64,000 nucleotides of DNA from Emydura subglobosa (lineage: Eukaryota; Chordata; Testudines; Chelidae), in assembly GCA_007922225.1 (NCBI GenBank), contig ML679954.1, forward strand, positions 19,941,619 through 20,005,618, given 5' to 3'. A program made the translations under genes and the position numbers. The notes below the pieces were generated by a model. That model worked only from the letters and a program-made list of their open reading frames with translations, had not been told where the DNA came from and ran no database searches. Of the stretch, positions 47,961 through 60,721 are shown piece after piece (within the stretch, counting starts at the first letter, position 1; each line of letters begins with the position of its first letter).

Positions 47961-48009
47961 ATACTTCATACTTGAACCATACTTCAAACAGTGGACTAAC
48001 CATACTCAT
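47941..48009 (+). repeat. Short tandem duplication, 47-bp period
   Basis: The 22 bases at 47941-47962 (beginning ACAGTGGACTAACC) recur exactly at 47988-48009. Confidence 0.9.
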
Positions 48010-51000
48010 GGTGGCAGGATGATATTGAGCCATGAAGCCTTTGCAGCTCCCTATCCTCCTTACACACTAACACCCAGTTCTGCCACTCCCTTTGGTAGAA
48101 GTTAAAGCTGCTTCCCTATTTTCTGGTGCTTTTTCTGCAGGCTAGACAGGGAACTAGGCTCTGCTCTAATTCCAGGCCAATGTGGCCCTTCAATGCTAAT
48201 GAAATCTAGTCTAAGCAATGTTCATGCCGGGTATTCCTCCAGCTCCCGGAAGGGGCTTGTTGCTTATCTGGTGATCCCTAGTTCTGGGGGTTGGAGGACT
48301 TTCCTTACCCTTTTTATGCTCCTTCGCATCCCTCTGCTTGGCCTCCAGCTCTCACGGATCTGACATCCATTTCCACAGAAACATAAGTGGGCATGGCAGC
48401 TAGCAGGGGAGTGGTTAGATCTCTTGCCTATTTCAGATGTGGCTGTCAGATAAAAGCTAAAAATGGCATTTTGCAAACAGCCTCTCCAGACAGGCTATTA
48501 TAAGACGAGCAAACAACCAAAAAAGAACCCACCCTTTTATTTTATCTGAGTCTTTCAAAAGAGGTTAACAATTTTATTACAGATATAAATGTGTTTGAGG
48601 ATATGATGGTATTTTCAGATATGAAGTACCCATCATTGAAATAAGAACTTGAGTACATCATTCTTATGACATACTATAATAGTGCCCAACCTTCAAAGTA
48701 AATTTGTTTTAAAGGTTGAACATGTCATACAGTAATAACATCTAACCAGTAGCTAAGAAATGTCTAAGAAATCAGAGAAGATCAGAGAAAGCTGGGGAAG
48801 CAGAAGGTAATGATAAAGAACTGAGAGACATAAGATTCCAAAAACAAAGTTTTCATTTTTATCAACTGTACTGAGATAAGGATACAGTGTCACAAAGGCC
48901 ATGCCTTTCCTGCCAGCTAAATCGGAAACAGTATTTTCAGTTAGACTATAGGATCTTGATTATATCAACAAGTTTGCAATGGTGTAAGTAAGATCAGAAT
49001 TAGGACCACTACATATGTTTTACTCTCATTGCCACATGAGTGAGGTCTGAGACTAAGTCCCAAAGACAACCCTGCATCTTTCTGCTGCTGTTCCACCTCC
49101 TTTCCTTGTCCATAGATCCATATCCCAGCAAAGCTACTGTGGGGTTGGAATACAGAAGAAAACTATATAGCAAAGGATCCATCAAGAACCTTGGGTATTT
49201 TCATCTCCTTCAAGTCCAGAGGAGACAATTTGGTCCAAAGTCAATTTTGTCCAAAGTCAATTTTGCCCTAGCACTCTGAACAATATATTTGTTAATTCAT
49301 GTGAACATATGCCCTGTATTTCATGCAAAGGCCAGAAAATATATACTTTGCTTTTCCACTTTTAAAAAACTAACATTGAGTTGCAGATCTCTAGAGAGAG
49401 ACACATCCAAAGATGGTACTCCAGATATATCCATTTGTGTACTTCTGGTGTTCCTGTTGCTAAAACACATCAGGGTTTAATAATTACACTTTGAAATGCA
49501 CACTGAAAGTACTTTTATTATTCTCCACTGTCCTGATCCTTAGGTAGCCATTCATACCTGTGCAAAGTGGGATTAAAACATTACCATATCAGAATATTAA
49601 TGTCTTACATCCACTTTGCACTGGCATAAATGGTTTCACATGGTGAAGAATCAGGTTCTTTTTAAATGTGAATACTTTTTTTTTCTCAATATTGAAACTT
49701 GCATTGAACCCAGATGTTTAAGTTTCATAGTGGTTGAAGACAAAACCAAATCCTGATTCCTAGCATTATAAGATGCTTCAGTGGAAGCAGAAAGCATACT
49801 TTCTGTGTGCTGAGTAACAAAATATCCACATCAGTTTTGTATAGGTAATGTTTTTTTATAAGTACAATGGATATGGGATGATATCTATATATATTAAGGG
49901 ACCTGTAACAAGGGTATATAAATAGTTAATTATGGCCAGCATGAAATATACAGATTTGACTAGTTCAAACTAGATACTATATATATGAATGTACTTTCTC
50001 ATAGGTTATTTATAAAAAAGTTTAATTGCAGTGTTTAATAAATATTGTGATCCTTTATTCTTCAAAGGAATCACAACACGCAAAGAAGAGGGATATCATG
50101 GCTGAAATTTGTTGTTTACTGATGATTATATTGTTGATGTATTTGGACAGATCCACAGATTCAACGTGAATAGAGATGAGCAGACGCACAACTGGAAGAA
50201 AGTACAATTAGGAACACAGAGAAAGGAGTAAAGATGACATGCTCATCAAAGGTATTCTAAGTGTTAGGGACTCACTAAGATTGAAGGTCAGAACCTCAAC
50301 TGGTGTAAAGTGGCATATATCCATAGACCTAAGAAAAGCTAGCACTGCCTTGTTTTGGGATAGTTCTATAAAATTGTTAACGATATATTAAAGCAGAAGC
50401 CACACTAGAGTCTTGGAAAGCAGCATGAATTTTGCTGCAGACTTTTGTAGTAACTTATTGGCTCCCATGGCTTCATTTTAATACATATGTTTACCAGTTA
50501 GCAGATACCAGAAAAAAACCCAAAATGTTAGCAGGGGCAGCTTTGTGGACACATAAGTATCAACTGTTTGTGACCAAAAGAACTTCATTCACATTCTAAA
50601 GCCTGCTACTGGGAGCTGAATCTGAGGGTTATAAACACTCGGTATTACTCTTTCCTTGCCCCCATATCCAACCGTGGATGTTCTAGTGGCCATTATGATT
50701 TAATCTCTATTATTATTAAACATTATTACTTTTCATTGCATGGCTCTTGTTGTATAGAAGAAAATCTTAACAATAACACTTAGCAATGACATCACTTTCT
50801 GTGGTCAAGGCACTCTGTAGCCATTAACAAATGAATGAAAAAAATTAAACATCATAACTCCCTCATGATTCCTTATAAACTCTGTATTATAAAAAATTAT
50901 GGTCCTGATCCTGCAGTCTTTATTCATGCGAGTAGTCCAATTAGCCACTCGTGAATAAGGTTTGTTATCTCTAGCCCTATTATTTTTGTGTGGTGGTTTT

Positions 51001-54000
51001 TATTTTATTTTATTTTTTTTGCTTTATTAAAGCAAGCACACTACATGGAACACGTAGAAGACAGTCCCTGACAACAGGATTTTATATTCTAAATTGGTTA
51101 ATAAAACATCATTTAAAAACCAGTTTATGCTAGTCTAGCCAATTTGAAGTAGAGGGCAGTACTAATTTAACTCAACTGTTTTACGGAGAAGTTTCCTAGA
51201 CTTTGCCACACGTTGATAGTAGTCTAGGGTATTTTGAACAGCTAAGACAACTCTTGCTTTTATATGATGACACTATACCATATTTTTCATCATCAACCAG
51301 CTTCATCTCCTCAGTTACTGGAGGAAAGAGGCCTGCAATATTACAGGGGAGAACTTTAGTAGAGTAAGACATTTTGGCATGACATACTGCAAAGGAACAG
51401 GGTAGCAGGAGTTTGGGCTGCCACAATATTAGGGAAACAAAAGCTAGATGTGGGAACTTCTGGTCAGTATAATGCTGGGGAAAGAGTAACAGGTTTCGAA
51501 AGAATCTTGTCTCAGTCCCTAACCTGAAACTAGCACTGATCATATAAGTGAAGACATACATTGAAATATGTTGAAAGGGGAAGGATTAAGAACATCTAAG
51601 GTTGAGAGAGGAAAAGGCCTTCCATGTATCAGTTTTGTGTGAAGCTGTTGGACAGAAGACTTACCAGTTTATACATATTTTCAGACAAGAATATGAATTC
51701 TCTGCCAGTCAGAAGAAGCCTCACTTTCATGTAATTCAATAACACCCTCCTCAAGGGAAGCTGCAGTAACTTGGTATGCAGATGATAAGCAGATTCAGTA
51801 AGTAAGATCTACTTATTTGTGCAGATGAGCTGCAAAACATACTGCTTCTTTATGCTGTCTAAAGACTGTCTGGAAGTTAAAAATAAATTAGTTTGCTTTC
51901 TATATTCAACATATCTGATCTTCCCTTCCCTCTGTTTGCTGCAGGGTCTCAGCAGGTCAGTGGAGGACATGACTAATGGTCTCACAATAGGATAGGGATT
52001 CTGATTCTTCAGTTGTTTAGGGCTGGTCCTGTGAGATGCCGAGCCTCTTTTGGGAGGTGCTAAGCGTTGTCAGTTCCCAGACAGTATAAACAGTAACCGC
52101 TCCTTACTGGACCAGCAGGAGAAAAAGCACCTTACAGGATTGGCCTCTGAGTGGGGCCTGCATTCTACTTTAATAACACTTGAAGGAAGGGAGTGTTTCC
52201 TAACTGGATTTTTAAAAGTTAGGTTCGTTAAATATTTGTTTTGTGGAGAGTAGGTATTGATTTCTCTTCCCCCTCCCAACTACTGAAGCATAGGGGAAAC
52301 CTAAAGGCAATAGGGTTAAAATAACCACTCAGTCTGCTCGTCTTGATTTATGAATCAGTTAGAGATTTATTTACATATGTTAGTAAACAGCCTCTGTCTT
52401 CCAAAGCTGGACATCCCTGGGGTTTAGAAGAAATGGGACAATTCGAGGCAAATCAGTTTTGTGTTTGAGTTGTGGGATGCTGTGACATGGTCTCCAAGTG
52501 TACCCAATTGTTATAATTGTTTTTTAAAAATATCCACATTGTTATTGAAGGGACTTATTTGGCTATTAGCTAAGATTGAAATGAAGATTGTGGGCAAGGG
52601 ACTGGGTAGAGGTAGGCAATATGCAGGTATTGTGAGGTCACCCAAATCTTAAGGAAAACTGCATGTCAGTTAACCTTTTTCTGCTATTTTTGTTTTAAAG
52701 TTGGAAGTTAGGAAGCCAAATGTATTGCAGTAATTGGACACTATCGGCTTAATCCAAGGCCCACTGAAGTCCCTGGTAATCTTCTTTTACTTCAATGGCC
52801 GTTGGGTCAGTCCCCATATTAGCAGTTTTGTAATAGGGAGAATAGTGGAACAAACACATGGCACCTATTTTAGTGGGTCCCACCCCTTCCTCCCCCCAGC
52901 TGAAAAGGAAGGAAAAATTGGGCAAAAATAGGATTGGGTTGGAAAAAACCAAAACAATAAAAGAGCCACTGAAAGTTTAGTAGATCTGTTATTTAACAGT
53001 GGGAAGTAATAAGTTTGGTTTGGGCTGTTTTCCTGTACCAGGTGTCTTGGAACCCTTTTTGGAAGGTGTAGACAGAGAGGTCATGGAAGTCATAACTGGA
53101 TAGAACAAATTGGGAAAGAATAGTAGGGCAGCAATCTCCACTTTTAACTGCTGGAAGGTGTGCCCTGAATCTGTCAGCAAGATTTCTGTTTCTGTTTTTT
53201 TCAAAAGAAACAGTACAGCAAAACAGATGAAACCTAACTTATTTTTTGTCTGGGTCACCATCATTCCCTGGAGAAAGTGACAAGCTCATTTTATGTAACT
53301 TTTACAGCTATCCCCACCTCAATTCTGTTTTACTCATTAATTGCAATTCTCACAGTTTTTGTTCCAAACTACTTAAATGGGATTATCCACTTTCCATTCT
53401 AATATTCTCAATTAGTTACCTATGCTTATCACTGCCCCTTTTTTTTTATTATGATTGATTTCATGACCTTTTGATCTGCTATAGGACTTCACCACCTGTA
53501 GTTTATACCACCACCTTAATAATTTTTCCTTATGAAGTAATTCAATTTTTTGTTTTCAAACTCACAAGACATTTCATTTATATACCAGCATCAAAACATT
53601 CATAGAGGATGGTGTAAAATAGAAAAGGAGCATTCAGTGAACTGTAGTCAAATCTAAGGAGTTTTTATATTAAACTTTATAAGGCCAGTGTACTGAGATA
53701 GGAAAATGATTTAGCTAAGATTATAAGGAGATAAACGTCAAAGAAAAAGAACAAAGTTACAGAAACACAAAGGAACTCAAACAAAAGGGAAGCCTAAATA
53801 ATAGCTTTGAGGACAGGACTAGTAAACCTAGAAGACTCTACAAAAAGATTATGAAGCAGATAGGAGCAAGGTCATGGAGAGCCTAAAAGAAGTAAAACTA
53901 TGTTCTGCATTCAAAGGGTCAGAACATGACCATATACCATCAGCATGGCTCTCCTTGTACTCTACTTGGCTCCTCTTGGCCAAAGGTTATGCGTTAAGCT

Positions 54001-56470
54001 TTCAGACTAGGCTCATTTCCATTGCTGACGTGGAAATGCAGTAGTAGGGGATGCTACCTCATTAAAGGTGCCATCCTTCAGATAAGACAAGGTTTTCTAT
54101 CTGCCTTTGGTGTAAATTAAGGATCCCATGTGAGTTTCAATACGAGTAGAGCACCAAGATTATGCCCTGATTAACATTCTTTATCTCTGCATGATAGGCC
54201 CTAGGATGTGTGTGAATTCTTACTGAGAGCATAGTGGCTATTATTTGATTATTCAGTCACTGTACAATCTACATCTAACTCACTTATTGCTTTACAAGGA
54301 TACCTTGAGATAGAATAAACTTTGGTTTTTGTATACAACTTTTTTTTATCTCAGTTAGACCAAAGCCAAAGTAGCAGCCTATCCCATTTTGGTTAGCTAA
54401 AGGGACTAATTTGGAAGACAATTCTTATGCCTTTCAATATAATTCTTAACAGCCTTGTCAGGTGTTGCACAGTGAGCTGGGAACTTAATGGGCTCATTTG
54501 TTCTGTTCACCCATTGTTTTTAGATCCTCATCTCTGACCAATTTGGGCCAACACAATGTGATATGACAGTGCTGTATTACAATATGCCACTGTGGCTTAG
54601 GAGAGGGCGTTTTGGCTGAAGGCATCCTGACAAAACTCCTTGCACCTTGACAGCAATGAATAAACAATGATAGTAGTAACTGAGTGTTTCACACTCTGAA
54701 ATTCCTTTGCTCTCTGTTTTCTCCTTCCTTTCCACCATGTATGCTACTGATTGGAAGGAAAACTAGGCAGTTGAACAAGAGCTTCCAGATCTTGCAGAGA
54801 ACTTCATGACTGAACTATCATCATGGGAAGAATTTTTTGTTTCTAAGCTGAGGCATAGTCGAGGAGAAGAGGGCCAAAGATGGCTTTAAGTCACCTTTTT
54901 TCCCCCTCCTGATTTTGCAGGTTGCTCTAGTTCTAGCACTTTCCCTATGGCTGCCTACAGTTTGCAGTGCAAGCCAAAATGTCTGACTGCAGCAGTGTGT
55001 GCGCTATGGCCCCATGTTTTCCTTCCTTAGACACACAACCTTCCACCCCTAGCATGCCTACCTGTGCTGCTGAATCCCATTCCTGGTGTGTAACTGAGAA
55101 CTCTTTCATACCTTTATCTTTGAGATAAGTGTATATATTAGGGGAAAGGTCTTCCTACAATAAATTGCATAAATGTAATCTAATGGCTTCACTCTGGATT
55201 TAATTGTCATTATATCACCACTGTTCTTCCAAAATTAACACAGGTTGTGCAGTAAATCTCCATTAAAAGAATTAATGCATCAGACAGTTTTAAATGGGCT
55301 TAACTATTAGATGTGAAGGATGGAAGTATAGTATCTTAGGGCTAACACTCAGTTCAGAGGACTTGCCTTCATGTTTTATTAACATAATGTTGTGATTTAT
55401 GGCATATCATAGTGGAGTAGATTGAACTATGGGATCAACATAACACAGCTCTGCTTCCCCCCTCCTCTCCACGTCAGCAGTACACTTAAGCAATTACAGT
55501 ATCCAATTTTAGAAAATCCTATGAATACAGCTGTTGTGGGTGTATGTAAGTTAGAAACATTTATCCAAAATAAAGACTCTAAAAGCACCTCTAGGAAATA
55601 GCTTCCTAGATATAATTATTCCCATGGGCAATAGACACAATCATTTGTACCTTCTACTTTATAATGCCCCAGGAGTTAACTATGAGATAAGTGCATTACC
55701 TGTCATGCCTTACTGCTTAATTGTTGTTTAATGGCTACAAACTAAAGACACAAACTAATAACACAGACCTATAAAGTGCTCTCATATCTAGTGTAAATAG
55801 CTAGTAATGTCACTTGAAGTTTTTAAGAAAATAAAATGGTAGTAGAATAAATATTTGATACTGATAAAGAGAGAAGTATCATTTGGAACAACAGATACAT
55901 GGATACTTTATTTGATCTACAGGCAATGATCTGTATGATCAGTCATGCAGAGCCCCCTGGACTTCAGTGGCCCTCCATGTGAGCAGAGTCCTGCCCATGG
56001 AGATCATATTTCAGGACTGAGGCCTAAAACTTTGGCTGGATTTTATGTGGTTCAAGTACAGTATATAGGTCTTCACTGAAGAGATAACTTGGGCTCTTTC
56101 ACAGGTGTAGTCCATAACTCCTCTTTCATCCACACACACACAATCCTTTCACTTGAGTTTGATGCTGTAAACCTGAGCTAGCTGGCCCAGCCAGGGACAT
56201 AAGCTGGAGTCCGCATGGTGTTTTCACTCAAGTTCTTACCTCCCCATAAAGTGGGCAGGTTGCAGACTAAATCACTCAAGTTCTGATAGTCCTCCAGTGC
56301 CTTCCCACACTTTGCCCTATGTGCCCCAAAAAACTGACAAGTTATTTCACAATTTTCTGTGCAAGACTCATACATAGGCTTAGCATACATCAGCACAAAG
56401 AACCATAGGATTTGCTCTCGGAAGTCCTAGCAACACACACATATTAGTGCAGCACCAATGAAAACACAGT
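48010..56470. other. Gene-free region
   Basis: No gene seen; the short ORFs have no family resemblance. It holds a 16-bp tandem pair (49232-49263), short dispersed repeat pieces near 50898, 52743 and 55950, and an old LINE-like stretch at about 54040-54215. That stretch contains 'ccatccttcagataagacaa' and 'attaaggatcccatgtgag'. Confidence 0.5.
54040..54215 (+). repeat. Old interspersed repeat, probably LINE-derived
   Basis: The order 'tgccatccttcagataagac', 'attaaggatcccatg' and 'gagtagagcaccaagattat' resembles a widespread vertebrate repeat with 'ttcagatgagacgttaaac...cattaaagatcccatggcac'. Class not certain. Confidence 0.35.
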
Positions 56471-56475
56471 AATTG

Positions 56476-56780
56476 AGGTATGTCTACACTGCAGGCTCCG
56501 CAGCAATCGATGCAACAGGATCGATTAAGCAGGTCATGTAGACCCGCTCAATTGATGGGAGATGGGCTCTTCAGTCGACGCCATTAGTCCATCTTACCGA
56601 AAGGAATAAGGCTGCACTATCATTGATGCAGTGCCGTGTAGATGCCATGGTATGTCAACATAACTATGTCAACGGGAGATATGCAAGCTACATTATGTAG
56701 CTTGCGTGTCGATCGCTGGCGGTACTGTAGGCTCTGCAGACTTTGCAGTGCGGCTGCTCGCTCCCAGCGTAGGCTAAGCT
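56476..56780. mobile_element. Diverged MITE with 'tatgtctacact' end
   Basis: Left end GGTATGTCTACACTGCAG is typical of a reptile non-autonomous DNA transposon. Inside are an inverted pair at 56521-56535 / 56541-56555 (12 of 15) and a perfect 11-bp palindrome, GCAAGCTACAT / ATGTAGCTTGC, at 56683-56705. The matching right end (a reverse 'agtgtagacatacc') is not found, so the copy is truncated or decayed. Confidence 0.55.
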
Positions 56781-57486
56781 GGGTACTAATCACCCAAGTG
56801 AACTCTGAGGGAAAGAGGGACCCTAAAGGTTTTGTAGTACTGAACGTAGAGTTAGACTCTGAAATATCTTTCTTGCTTTGGTGGACTTAATTGTAAGTTT
56901 TAATGCTATCTTCGTAAAGGTTCTTTTGGTGATGTATTTTAATAAATTATATATTAGGATTGGGTTGAGCGGTGTATTTTATTTATTTATTTATTATATT
57001 TTATGTATGCTCCATTTGTTGTCCTTGGCGGAGGGGGGAAGATCCTTGGAAAAATAAGAAATTTTTTATTTAATGAATCTGTCTTTCTGAGCAAAATGGT
57101 GAATCTTAAAAAAGGATTTGTGGCCTAAAGAAAAAATCACTGTATTCTGCAAAACTAGCATTTACCAATCCTATGCTCGCTGATCCAATGTAACCATGAA
57201 AAGAAAATGGAATATTTTATTAGGTCTTTCAAAAAACTTTCTTGAGTTTATGAAAAAGCAAATTAAGTTTGGTAGAAGGTACATAAAGCTCAAGTTCCTG
57301 ATAAAACTTGTCAAGACTTTCAATTGTACATCTATTGCTGATTATGCTGCAGGACTTGATAATATGTTTATGATCACATCAACATATTTGAAAAGGCAAT
57401 GTTAAATTGTCATGTTTGGTCAAGTAGGGTACCTGGTCTGTCTTGTATATTTGATGACAGACAATTCCATTGAGACAACTGGATTT

Positions 57487-57511
57487 CCCCCCCCCCCCGC
57501 CCCCCCGCCCG
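57487..57511 (+). repeat. C-rich low-complexity run
   Basis: About 25 bases of C broken by single G residues. Confidence 0.9.
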
Positions 57512-58339
57512 TAGAATTCCCTTACAGAAGGACTTGCATTCAGTTTTGTTGCTCTTTGCTGCCTCAGGCAAAATCATCTATGGTCTCTCAAGGTACTTTA
57601 AACAAGAAAGTGGAAGAATAAATACTAAGACCATTAACAAAACAGCAGCTTCATGTGAAATGCTACTTTGATTTTTTTTTTTTGTAAAGGTTTGTCGTCT
57701 TTCATCTGCTTAGCCACCGAATAAGGAGAGCTGCCAATAAGAAATTCTAAATACAGGAGAATCATCCTTAAATATTAAAATTAAGAGGATTTTTTGCATG
57801 ATATCATTCAGTAATTAATTAGATTTAGTTATGAACATCTGACCTAAAGCTTTTTCACTATATAGGTGCATTTGTGTTCTTATCTTAATGCTCTAGTTCT
57901 CTAAATTGCATGTGTCAAAAAATGCTCAGTTGTAAACTTCCTCCCTAGTTTGTCACATCAGACGTATGTGCACGTTACCATGCTGCAGCACCACAACCTG
58001 AGAAAAAGGTGCCTCAGATCCCAATGTGTTGCATGAAAAATCACATTTTAAAAATGTTTCGCAGCCTGAAAAAAAGAAAATCCAAACACACGCCCACATT
58101 TTGGTAATGGAGAATGGGCCATTGTTTGTTACCCCTTCCTGAGCTATGCCTGCACTTACTAGGAATTCTTACCATGAGCTTCTCAAAACAGCTGGCCTGA
58201 TTTCACCCCACTGGGAATGCCAACTTCCAGCGCCAGATATTTAGATGGAGCTAGCTCTTTCTTTTTTTAATGTATGGCTGTGTATTGGGGATTTTAAATT
58301 TTCTGGAGGATGAGGGAGTAACTGAGTAGTTTTCTGGTA

Positions 58340-58383
58340 TCTCTCTCTCTCTCTCTCGCTCTCTCTCTTTTTTTTTTTTTTTT
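58340..58383 (+). repeat. (CT)n followed by poly-T
   Basis: CT dinucleotides with one CG interruption, then about 16 T. Confidence 0.9.
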
Positions 58384-59778
58384 AATTGAATGACTTCAGT
58401 AATAAATGATTTTTGGACAGTCTCTGTTTAATGAAGGGGATTTTTTTTTTATTCCTTTAAAAATAGAACTTGATTACGACAATTAGTATTTTTATTGCTC
58501 AATAGATCAATCAATGTAGCCTTGGGATTAATATGGCAGGCGTCAGCAGGTGGCGCAGTGACACATAGTTTTCTGAGAGACAAGGTGAGTGAGATAATAT
58601 CTCTTACTGAACCAACTTCTGCTGGTGAGAGAGACAAGCTTATGTGAGTTACACAGAGCTTCTTCTCTGGTCTGGGAACAGATTGTTGCGCATAAGTAAA
58701 CATCTTATGTGAGACCATTCAAGGTTAAGTGACAAAAAAGTGGGGTAAGTGAGTTTTAAATTGTTGTAATAAACCATAAATCCAGAATCTTAAGTCCATG
58801 ATTTGTGTCTAGCTAAGTTATGAAATTAAGGTCCCAGGCCTGTCTCTCTGAAGGTGTTGTGCAGGTTTCCTTTGAGGATGAGGACTGAGGTCATGTATGG
58901 AGTGATTTTGTTTTATGAAAAGCTTTGCCCATAGGTGATATAGTGTTGTTTTTGTCTTATCATTTTACTGTGTGAGTGTATCTGAGAGCATAGTGATTTG
59001 TCTGGTTTCACCCACATAGTTGTTGGGGCATTTAATGCATTGGGTGAGGTACAGCACATGTTGTGATAGGCATGTGTAGGACCCATGGATCATGAAAGAT
59101 ATGTTGGAGATGGTGGGTGTTGATTGTTGTAGAAGTGGAGATATGTCTGCAGGTTTTGCATCTGTTCTGGCATGATCTGGTGCTGCTCTAGGTTGGTGTA
59201 TCTTGGTCTGTGGTGAGCTTGTTTCTGATTAGCTTGGTGAGATTGGGAGATTCTTATGAACGTCAGACAGGAGTTTTGGGGAAAGATTTATTTCAGGATG
59301 TGGTCCCCAAGGAGTATGGGCTGTAACTGTTTAATGATACCCCATGTGGGTTCCAGCGTGGGGTGGTAAGAGAAATTTTATTTCTGTACTGAAGCAGGTT
59401 CTCTGGGGGATATTTGGGTGGTCTATTTCATGATGTGATCTACTTTTGAGGTGGACTGTCCTTGTTTGGTGAAGGCAGTCTTAGGTGTTTAAGGTGTATA
59501 TCCTGGACTTTTTCTTCAGAGCATATTCTGTGGTATGAGTGCATGGCTGTAAATAACACGTCTTGGTGTGTTTGGGATGATTACTGAATGTGTGGAGGTA
59601 AGTGTGGTGATCCATGGGTTTCTTGTATATATTTGTCTGTAGCAGTCCATTGTTGAAGCTGATTGTGGTGTTCAAAAAGTTGATGATGGTGTGGGAGTAT
59701 TCTAGAGAGAGTTGGATCGATGGGTGGTGGTGGTTGAAGTTGTGGTGGAAATCTGAGGGAATTTAGGTTGTCTGTTCA

Positions 59779-59811
59779 GAGGATGAAAATATCATCAGTG
59801 TATCTCAGGAA
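59779..59811 (-). pseudogene. PLE reverse-transcriptase catalytic motif
   Basis: FLRYTDDIFIL on the - strand. The two Asp are the metal-binding pair of the RT active site (59791-59796). The next codon is TGA, where functional elements usually have Trp. Confidence 0.8.
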
Positions 59812-59924
59812 TCTCATTGGTTTCATGGAGGATTTGTACAGAAACTCTTCCTCGAGGTGGTCCATGAAGAGGCTGGCATTCTGGGGAGCCATCTTGGTAC
59901 CCATGGCTGTTCCTATGGTTTGGA

Positions 59925-59972
59925 GGGAGAGAGGGGGAGAGAGAGTGTGTGTGAATGAGAGAGAGAGAGAAA
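59925..59972 (+). repeat. GA/GT-rich simple sequence within the PLE
   Basis: 'gagagagggggagagagagtg' and 'gagagagagagaaatt' expand the element at this point and disrupt its frame. Confidence 0.8.
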
Positions 59973-60564
59973 TTATAAAACTGTAATGGATTAAATGGAT
60001 GATTTTGATTGTGTTTGGATTGGGGGAGGATCTGAGAGTTGTCCATCATTTGAGGCAGGCAGTAATGCTGTCCATTGAGGGATATTGGTTTATAGGGAAG
60101 GGACATCCATGGTGGCAAGAAGGGGTTCTGAGGGAGGCTATAGAATTTATGGAGGAAGTTGGTAATGTCCTGGGGAAAGATGACCCTATGTGTGGTGAGT
60201 GGTTCGAGGATTGTTTCTATGAGTCCTAATAGTCCTTCAGTAAGAGTTCCATGGCAAGATATGATGGGTCTGTCTGGGTACCCTTGTTTGTGTATCTTAG
60301 AAAGCATATAGAAGGTCCCTGGGGTGGGTTTGTGGGGGATGAGGTGGTAGTTTCTTTTGGAGTTGTTCAGGAAAGGATTTGATGATATCCTTATTTTCTT
60401 GGGTAAATCATGATATGGTCTGAGGGTTTTTATAGTATGTGGTATTAGAGTTTGTTGACCTCATTAATATAATCATACCCTCTTTGTTTGCTGGTTTGAA
60501 CACTCTCTGGTGGTTGGATTTCAGGGACTGTATAGTTGTATGCTCTGTGATGGATGTGATTGAT

Positions 60565-60721
60565 ATAAGGACTCATAGAAACCATCCTCAAATCACTCAT
60601 TACACAGAAGGCCAGCTTCCTCCAGGACACAACCAACTTCCTCCAGTAATGCCACAACATTAGCAACCTCCCTCAGAATACCATCGTTGCCACCATGGAT
60701 GTGTCACTTCTCTATATACCA
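60565..60721 (+). mobile_element. Inverted (+ strand) PLE reverse-transcriptase fragment
   Basis: Reads on the + strand as diverged PLE RT (ETILKSL, DTTNFLQ, NTIVATMDV) and is the inverted counterpart of about 60072-60228. It abuts the upstream end of the - strand element head to head. One stop (TAA) interrupts it. Confidence 0.7.

Larger units (their letters stand above)
56781..58570. other. Gene-free region with simple repeats
   Basis: Contains a C-rich run with three interrupting G (57487-57511) and (CT)n followed by T (58340-58383). No gene seen. Confidence 0.5.
58574..60564 (-). mobile_element. Penelope-like element, second family, - strand, decayed
   Basis: About 2-kb copy reading on the - strand from 60564 down to 58574. 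Recognisable in order: connector/N-terminal part (60545-60310), RT motifs MLSKIHKQGYPDRPIISCHG and GTLTEGLLGLIETILEPL (60307-60200), catalytic RYTDDIF (59788-59805), DTTISFNNGLLQTNIYKKP-like thumb (59675-59610), a GIY-YIG remnant with NYVGETRQSL (about 59010-59040), and a 3' tail ending near 58574. A stop (TGA, 59776-59778) follows RYTDDIFIL, and frameshifts and a GA-rich expansion (59925-59972) break the frame. The RT copies RNA at nicked target DNA; this copy is dead. Confidence 0.8.

Noticed and set aside
58636..58670. Active hammerhead in the second PLE family
   Set aside because: The CTGANGA and GAAA core strands are not intact in this copy.
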